From assembly GCA_022836975.1 (NCBI GenBank), contig JAIXMJ010000018.1, forward strand, positions 1,295-12,209: DNA of 10,915 nucleotides, in the 5' to 3' direction. The notes below the pieces were generated by a model. That model had not been told where the DNA came from. It did no database searches and worked only from the letters and a program-made list of their open reading frames with translations. The DNA is from Wolbachia sp. (GTDB lineage: Bacteria > Pseudomonadota > Alphaproteobacteria > Rickettsiales > Anaplasmataceae). Below are positions 6,368-10,915 of the stretch, one piece after another; within the stretch, counting starts at the first letter, position 1; every line of letters starts with the position of its first letter. The translations under genes and the position numbers were made by a program.

Positions 6368-7384
6368 TTACACATTTTCAAAAGGGTCATACCTTGGAAT
6401 TTCTTTAGTCTGAAGCTTTGCATATAATGACCTTAAAATAGGTTGCATATCATCATTGATAGATAAACTCAATACTTCCTTACCCAAATAATTAGCCAGA
6501 TGATTTTTTTTATCCAGAATTTCCTGTTCCTCTAGCAAATCACATTTGTTTAAGATCAATATTTCTTCCTTCTGAGCAAGACATTTATTATAGCACATCA
6601 ATTCATTATGGGTGGAATTATACGTAGAAATTACATTATCATTCGTGGCATCAATTAAATGCACTAGTATTTTACATCTTTCTATATGTTTTAAAAATTT
6701 ATGACCCAGACCAACTCCAAGATGAGCATTAGCAATTATGCCAGGAATATCTCCCATTACAATTGTATTATGGTCTATCTTTATAACCCCAAGATGTGGC
6801 CTTAATGTAGTAAATGGATAATTACCTACTTTCGAATCCGCATTAGAGCAACGATTTAAAAATTGTGATTTACCTGCATTCGGCATACCAATAATGCCAA
6901 CATCGGATAAAATTTTTAGTTTTAATAATATACATTTTTCTTCACCAGAAACTCCATAAGTAAAACGCCTTGGAACTTTATTAGTAGAAGATTTAAAATT
7001 AATATTACCGAGACCCCCCTTACCTCCATACACTACTAGATATTCTGTGCCATGTTGATCAAGATCCGCTATAACATCTTGGCTATCTTCATCAATCACT
7101 TGCGTACCAACCGGAACATTAAGCACCGTATCCTTACCATTAGCACCAGACTTATTTCTCCCTGTACCATTTTTTCCACTTTCAGCACTTATGTACCGTC
7201 TATAGCAAAGATCAAGCAAAGTACTGAGATTTTGATCAGCTCTCAAAATTACGCTACCTCCCCTACCACCATTACCACCATCTGGTCCACCAAATTCAAC
7301 AAACTTTTCCCGACGAAAACTTACACACCCATTCCCGCCATCTCCAGCCTTTAAATATAACCTTACTTCATCTACAAAACTCAT
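6368..7384 (-). CDS. obgE: Obg-family GTPase, ribosome assembly and cell-cycle control
   Basis: Obg is an essential GTPase that binds the 50S subunit during assembly and links growth to stress and the cell cycle. The 338-residue protein has the glycine-rich Obg fold first ('FVDEVRLYLKAGDGGNG', 'FVEFGGPDGGNGGRGG', 'GKGGLGN', residues 1-155), then the G domain: G1 'GMPNAGKS' (166-173), switch region 'YPFTTLRPHLG', G3 'DIPG' (212-215), G4 'NKCD' (279-282). No long C-terminal OCT domain is present. The residue after GKS is Gln instead of the usual Thr. The ATG at 7382-7384 fits the family start 'M.FVDEV' and makes the gene overlap eno by 17 nt in another frame. A GTG 9 nt further upstream (7391-7393) lies closer to an AGGA motif and would add three residues, so the start is not certain. 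Confidence 0.95.
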   Translation of the reverse strand: MSFVDEVRLYLKAGDGGNGCVSFRREKFVEFGGPDGGNGGRGGSVILRADQNLSTLLDLCYRRYISAESGKNGTGRNKSGANGKDTVLNVPVGTQVIDEDSQDVIADLDQHGTEYLVVYGGKGGLGNINFKSSTNKVPRRFTYGVSGEEKCILLKLKILSDVGIIGMPNAGKSQFLNRCSNADSKVGNYPFTTLRPHLGVIKIDHNTIVMGDIPGIIANAHLGVGLGHKFLKHIERCKILVHLIDATNDNVISTYNSTHNELMCYNKCLAQKEEILILNKCDLLEEQEILDKKNHLANYLGKEVLSLSINDDMQPILRSLYAKLQTKEIPRYDPFENV

Positions 7385-8633
7385 ACCGAGCACTTTTTCC
7401 TAATAAGCCTTCGATTCTTATCAATTCATTATATTTCACTAATCGTTCTGAACGTGATAGCGACCCAGCCTTTATCTGGCCACAATTTGATGCAACAGCT
7501 ATATGTGATATAGCCGTGTCTTCTGTCTCCCCTGAACGGTGTGAAACAATAACCTTATAACCATTTGAACGTGCCATTTCTATGGCATCAAAAGTTTCTG
7601 TTAATGTTCCGATCTGGTTTGGCTTAATTAATACAGCATTAGCCATTTTCTGTTTTATACCATGATCTATTAATTCACAGTTTGTAACAAATAAATCATC
7701 CCCCACTAACTGAACTTTGTTTCCAAGGTTAGCAGTAAGCAACTTCCAACCTTCATAATCTTCCTCACTCATTGGATCTTCTATAGAAATTATAGGATAT
7801 TTTGTCACTAAATCACAATAATATTGAGATAGTTCATCTGAAGTTAACTCTCTATTTTCAAATTTGTAAACTTTATTTTTATAAAAAGCAGATGAAGCAA
7901 CATCAAGCCCCAACTTAAAATCATTCATCGTAGAATAACCAGCTGATTCTATAGAGTCAATGATCAAATTCAGTGCTTCTTCACTTTTTTCAATGTCTGG
8001 AGCAAATCCACCTTCATCTCCTACATTGGTAACATAACCCCTCTTTTTCATTATATTACGTAAACTATGAAATACTTCTGCAGAAGTTCTGAGCGCTTCA
8101 TTAAAAGTGTGAGCACCAACAGGAAGAATCATAAACTCTTGAAAATCTAATCTATTATCTGCATGCAGTCCACCATTAATAACATTAATTAATGGGACTG
8201 GCATAACTTTTGAATGCATCCCTCCTAGATATCTATATAACGGAATGCCTAAACTATTTCCAGCAGCTTTCGCAACAGCGAGAGAGACAGCTAAGATTGT
8301 GTTTGCCCCAAGCTTAGATTTATTTTTAGTACCATCAATGCCTATTAATGTTTCATCTATCATGCTTTGATTAGCAACTTCCATTCCTATTATTTCTTTT
8401 GCTATTATAGCATTTATTGCGTTAATAGTTTTAAGCACCCCTCTACCAAAGTATCTTTTTTCATCCAGATCTCTAAGCTCCAATGCTTCCAATTTACCAG
8501 TAGAAGCTCCTGATGGTACAGATGCCCTGCCAATTATGCCGTCACATAATTCAATGTCTACTTCAACAGTAGGGCATCCCCTACTATCTAAGATTTCTCG
8601 TGCAGATATCTTTTTAATTACTCTTGTTGTCAT
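7368..8633 (-). CDS. eno: Enolase
   Basis: Enolase interconverts 2-phosphoglycerate and phosphoenolpyruvate in the cytoplasm. The 421 residues match a complete enzyme: 'AREILDSRGCPTVEVD' (11-26), 'VPSGASTG' (39-46), His157 in 'NGGLHADN', the catalytic base pair Glu207 ('GDEGGFAPD') and Lys337 ('LIKPNQIGT'), Mg2+ ligands Asp244 ('LGLDVASS'), Glu285 ('SIEDPMSEEDYEGW') and Asp312 ('GDDLFVTN'), and the signature 'SHRSGETEDT' (364-373) followed by Lys388 in 'GQIKAGS'. The start ATG overlaps the murC stop as ATGA, with AAGGA 4-5 nt before the start; the 3' end overlaps obgE. It is therefore the middle gene of a coupled cluster. Enolase is missing from Rickettsia proper, so its presence helps to place the organism elsewhere among related bacteria. 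Confidence 0.97.
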   Translation of the reverse strand: MTTRVIKKISAREILDSRGCPTVEVDIELCDGIIGRASVPSGASTGKLEALELRDLDEKRYFGRGVLKTINAINAIIAKEIIGMEVANQSMIDETLIGIDGTKNKSKLGANTILAVSLAVAKAAGNSLGIPLYRYLGGMHSKVMPVPLINVINGGLHADNRLDFQEFMILPVGAHTFNEALRTSAEVFHSLRNIMKKRGYVTNVGDEGGFAPDIEKSEEALNLIIDSIESAGYSTMNDFKLGLDVASSAFYKNKVYKFENRELTSDELSQYYCDLVTKYPIISIEDPMSEEDYEGWKLLTANLGNKVQLVGDDLFVTNCELIDHGIKQKMANAVLIKPNQIGTLTETFDAIEMARSNGYKVIVSHRSGETEDTAISHIAVASNCGQIKAGSLSRSERLVKYNELIRIEGLLGKSARYEFCR

Positions 8634-9961
8634 TTCATCCTTGCATAAACTTCTTTAGCTAATTTAGCTATATTACTGCCACCACCAATAAACAGTATTA
8701 TATCCCCTGAATTCGCAAAATCACTAATAAAAGATGAAATTAGCAGAGAATCATTCATAATTTTTACATTATTAAAACCATTGTGCATTAGGATCCTCTG
8801 TATATTATATATATCATACCCTAAAATAACCTGATCTTCTTGTGGATAAATAGGAATAAGGATAACATAATCAAATAATTTGAAGACTTTTATATATTCA
8901 TTAAAGAAATTACGCACTCGAATAAAACGAGATAGTCCAATAACCCCTAGCACTTTCTTATTTGTAATAGAGCGAGCAGTAGATAAAACTGCATTTATTT
9001 GATCTGGATGTCCTGCATAATCCTCAATCAACTTAATCCCATTAATTTCATCAATAAGAGAAAATCTCCTTTCTACCCCTTTAAATTCCTGTAAACCTTT
9101 TCTAATGTTTTCCTCGTTTATCCCAAACCTTATTGCGGCTGATATTGCAGCTAATGCATTACTTATTTTATGCATGCCCAATGCATTTAACAGTACCACA
9201 TTCTCCATATTCTTCCCCTGAGCGGGTACTAATATATCAAATTCCAAACTATTATTATATTGCCTAATATTCATAGCCTTTACATCAGCATTCTGTAACC
9301 CAAACGTTGTTAAATTATCTCCAAAGTATCCAATATTTACAGAATCTGGCAGTATAGCATATTCTGCCTTACCAATAAATTGACAAAACGCATGCTTAAT
9401 ATTATCAGATGTACCGTAATAATCTATATGTTCATCATTCACACTAGTTATGACTGCAATATCTGCAGGAATTCTCAACATAGTACCATCTGATTCATCA
9501 GCTTCAATCAAGAATACGTTATCATTACCAAATTTTGCGTTGCTTTTATAAGCATTCAATATTCCTCCTACTATAACAGTTGCATCAACCCCTGCACAAT
9601 CAAGTATAGATGCAATCATGGCTGTGGTTGTAGTTTTCCCGCTTGATCCTGAAACCGCTATGACATATTTATCTTCCATAAGTTTTGCAAGAATTTCAGA
9701 TCTACGCATTATAACCTTATTAGCTTTTCTTGCAGCAACTAATTCCACATTATCAGATCTGATTGCAGATGAATATATGACTGTATTTGCGCAATCAATA
9801 TTGTTGGCATTATGACCAATATATACTTCTATACCAAGTCTTTTTAATCTCTCTATATTGTTATTCAAATATAAATCACTACCTTGCACACGATAGTGAA
9901 GGTGATAAAGAATTTCGGCAATAGCACTCATTCCTATTCCACCTATACCTATAATGTACAC
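8630..9961 (-). CDS. murC: UDP-N-acetylmuramate--L-alanine ligase, divergent
   Basis: MurC adds L-alanine to UDP-MurNAc using ATP, the first amino-acid step of peptidoglycan precursor synthesis. The 443 residues show the Mur-ligase plan: N-terminal Rossmann-like 'IIGIGGIGMSAIAEIL' (3-18) with 'QGSD' (26-29), ATP loop 'GSSGKTTTT' (105-113), 'EADESDGT' (153-160), 'NDEHIDYYG' (175-183), 'FKGVERRF' (293-300) and 'EDYAGHP' (313-319). It is at the short end of the family. Several usually strong MurC motifs differ: GTHGKTTTT is GSSGKTTTT, DYxHHP is DYAGHP, and the QPHRYxR region reads 'IGLSRFIR' (341-348). It starts at a GTG (9959-9961) right after an in-frame TAA, with no Shine-Dalgarno. I think it is a real MurC, possibly lineage-adapted; another Mur ligase-like role is less likely given the 'GIGGIGMS...QGSD' N-domain. 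Confidence 0.88.
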   Translation of the reverse strand: MYIIGIGGIGMSAIAEILYHLHYRVQGSDLYLNNNIERLKRLGIEVYIGHNANNIDCANTVIYSSAIRSDNVELVAARKANKVIMRRSEILAKLMEDKYVIAVSGSSGKTTTTAMIASILDCAGVDATVIVGGILNAYKSNAKFGNDNVFLIEADESDGTMLRIPADIAVITSVNDEHIDYYGTSDNIKHAFCQFIGKAEYAILPDSVNIGYFGDNLTTFGLQNADVKAMNIRQYNNSLEFDILVPAQGKNMENVVLLNALGMHKISNALAAISAAIRFGINEENIRKGLQEFKGVERRFSLIDEINGIKLIEDYAGHPDQINAVLSTARSITNKKVLGVIGLSRFIRVRNFFNEYIKVFKLFDYVILIPIYPQEDQVILGYDIYNIQRILMHNGFNNVKIMNDSLLISSFISDFANSGDIILFIGGGSNIAKLAKEVYARMK

Positions 9962-9971
9962 TTTTTATAAA

Positions 9972-10000
9972 TTTACTCAGCAATTGAACCGGAGTATACT
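9972..10000 (+). promoter_or_regulatory. Candidate rlpA promoter (plus-strand half of a symmetric pair)
   Basis: TTTACT (9972-9977) and TATACT (9995-10000) are separated by exactly 17 bp, predicting a start near 10007 and a leader of about 23 nt before the rlpA GTG, without a Shine-Dalgarno. It mirrors the murC promoter about the axis between 9996 and 9997, so the two cannot be occupied by polymerase at once. Confidence 0.6.
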
Positions 10001-10021
10001 GTAGAATTCCATAACAGTAAA
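9993..10021 (-). promoter_or_regulatory. Candidate murC promoter (minus-strand half of a symmetric pair)
   Basis: Minus-strand TTTACT (10021-10016) and TATACT (9998-9993) are separated by exactly 17 bp. Transcription would start near 9986, leaving a leader of about 25 nt before the murC GTG. The -10 overlaps the rlpA -10 inside the palindrome AGTATACT (9993-10000). Confidence 0.6.
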
Positions 10022-10029
10022 TATAGTAC

Positions 10030-10701
10030 GTGGTAGGCAGATTAATATTTTTATTTTTTGCATGTGCATTAACAAGTCGTTGCCATTTTGATAATAATCA
10101 ATATTTTAATCAACCTGGTCATTACAAAGTTGGTAATAGTTACACAATTAATGGTACTGCATATCACCCAAAAAACTACTCTTCTTATGAAGAAATCGGG
10201 ATAGCATCTTGGTATGGTATGGAAGAACATGGCACATTGACAGCAAATGGCGAAATTTTTGATCGCCACGCAATAACTGCTGCACATAAAACATTACCAC
10301 TGCCATGCTTTGTACGTGTAACAAATTTAAAAAATGGTAAAAAACTTGTAGTAAGGGTAAATGATAGAGGGCCATTTTATCCAGGTAGAATAATAGATCT
10401 ATCAGAAAAAGCAGCAAAAATTTTGGAATTTCATAAAGAAGGACTCACAAGAGTTAAAGTTGAATATCTTAAGAAGCAATCAGAACAACTTATAAAAAAT
10501 AATCCGACTTATAGAAAGCAATATAACAATACTATACTTAAACATTACCCGAAACAAGCGAGACCTGAAAGCACAGGATATATTGCATATTTTGAAAACA
10601 TTGCTGCTGCCAAATCAACAACATCTTCACTACGTAAACACGGGATAAAAAACGTCAGAATTCTTTTTAAAAATAGCAAGTATTATGTAAAAATAGGTTA
10701 G
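10030..10701 (+). CDS. rlpA: RlpA-like lytic transglycosylase with DPBB domain and short SPOR-like tail
   Basis: RlpA proteins cleave glycan strands lacking stem peptides and act at the septum, held there by a SPOR domain. The 223 residues begin with a hydrophobic signal (5-15) and two cysteines, Cys12 and Cys18. Neither has a canonical lipobox ('FFAC', 'TSRC'), so lipidation is uncertain. The DPBB domain (about 56-146) is strongly conserved: 'GIASWYG', 'TANGEIFD', 'AITAAHKTLP', 'VRVNDRGPF', 'GRIIDLSEKAA'. The Glu75 and Asp112 positions correspond to the catalytic acids. Residues 183-223 ('GYIAYFENIAAAKSTTSSL...KYYVKIG') look like the first two thirds of a SPOR domain and stop where 'VGPF' and the last helix normally follow. 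The GTG start at 10030-10032 is forced by a TAG 6 nt upstream and by the signal peptide. It diverges from murC. Confidence 0.9.
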   Translation: MVGRLIFLFFACALTSRCHFDNNQYFNQPGHYKVGNSYTINGTAYHPKNYSSYEEIGIASWYGMEEHGTLTANGEIFDRHAITAAHKTLPLPCFVRVTNLKNGKKLVVRVNDRGPFYPGRIIDLSEKAAKILEFHKEGLTRVKVEYLKKQSEQLIKNNPTYRKQYNNTILKHYPKQARPESTGYIAYFENIAAAKSTTSSLRKHGIKNVRILFKNSKYYVKIG

Positions 10702-10803
10702 GTATATGGTTCCAAGGTAAGATGGAATGGATGAAGTATAAATAATTCATAAGTCTAAATAATTCAGGAACACTGATAAGGCGCAAGACCTTTGAAAGTC
10801 TTA
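10702..10803. other. Non-coding stretch between rlpA and the right IS fragment
   Basis: No gene is visible. An 11-bp direct repeat, taaataattca, occurs at 10739-10749 and 10756-10766 (17-bp period). A short imperfect hairpin, aagac...gtctt (10785-10802), sits against the IS terminus and has no T-run after it. Confidence 0.5.
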
Positions 10804-10819
10804 GAGCCTGTTCACAATC
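10804..10819. repeat. Putative IS5-type terminal inverted repeat
   Basis: gagcctgttcacaatc has the look of an IS5-family terminus (GAGxCTGTT...), preceded by TTA, and lies directly at the end of the transposase fragment. The reverse complement, with its gaacaggctc core, resembles gaacaggcct at 257-266 beside the left transposase fragment. Confidence 0.5.
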
Positions 10820-10915
10820 TTTTTTTAACCAGAACATTTTCTCTATCCTCATTCGGTTTTTTACCCCATTTCTTGAAATAGTCGTAACAATTGCGCCATT
10901 TTGGAAACTCTTTTG
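10812..10915 (-). pseudogene. IS5-family transposase, N-terminal fragment
   Basis: Reading the minus strand inward from the window edge gives 'KEFPKWRNCYDYFKKWGKK' followed by 'PNEDRENVLVKKRL' and a TGA at 10814-10812. 'FPxWxxVYxYFxKWxK' is the typical N-terminal DNA-binding segment of IS5/IS427-type transposases of Rickettsiales. The frame ends about 70 residues into a protein that should be about 250 or more, and the stop lies inside the putative terminal repeat, so the catalytic part is missing on this side. This suggests an internally deleted or truncated copy. The start codon lies beyond the window. Confidence 0.68.

Noticed and set aside
10785..10802. aagac...gtctt hairpin as a terminator for rlpA
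   Set aside because: Stem is short and imperfect, and no T-run follows on the plus strand.
10667..10852. 61-codon open frame on the minus strand at the rlpA end
   Set aside because: It crosses the IS terminus into the rlpA 3' end in a different frame from the recognisable transposase residues.

Overview
The window is AT-rich and carries single-copy housekeeping genes whose sequences look alphaproteobacterial, most like the Rickettsiales (obligate intracellular bacteria). The cues are a cytochrome bc1 pair, an RlpA with the alphaproteobacterial 'YKVG.SYTI.G..Y.PK' spacer, a PccB-type carboxyltransferase, Obg with the 'FVEFGGPDGGNGG' signature, weak or missing Shine-Dalgarno sites, several GTG starts and IS5-type transposase fragments at both edges. 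Having both a MurC and an enolase argues against Rickettsia proper, which lacks glycolysis. It fits a Wolbachia-like or Midichloriaceae-like relative better. I cannot name the genus from sequence alone.

Layout, left to right. Positions 1-218 hold the C-terminal end of an IS5-family transposase (+) that appears to have lost its catalytic Glu. Next is pccB (300-1805, -), a carboxyltransferase beta subunit with Ile at the substrate-specificity position. A 454-bp non-coding stretch (1806-2259) contains two short direct-repeat pairs. Then petB and petC (4241-2260, -) encode cytochrome b and cytochrome c1 with a 1-nt stop/start overlap and an excellent Shine-Dalgarno; the usual petA partner is not beside them. 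Diverging from petB is hemD-xth (4428-5902, +), also joined by a 1-nt overlap. After a repeat-bearing gap comes tRNA-Ser(GGA) with an encoded CCA (6286-6197, -), then the tightly overlapped cluster murC-eno-obgE (9961-6368, -). rlpA (10030-10701, +) diverges from murC. The right edge carries an N-terminal fragment of another IS5-type transposase (-) next to a putative IS terminus.

Functional themes are respiration and heme (petB, petC, hemD), peptidoglycan (murC, rlpA), central carbon (eno, pccB), DNA repair (xth) and ribosome/cell-cycle GTPase (obgE). The most interesting regulatory signal is between murC and rlpA. There, two promoter-like sequences (TTTACT-17 bp-TATACT on each strand) share one palindromic -10, AGTATACT. 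The arrangement has exact dyad symmetry over 50 bp and would let RNA polymerase fire either the muropeptide-precursor gene or the septal glycan-cleaving gene, but not both at once. I found no CRISPR array, no phage genes and no clearly novel multi-gene system.
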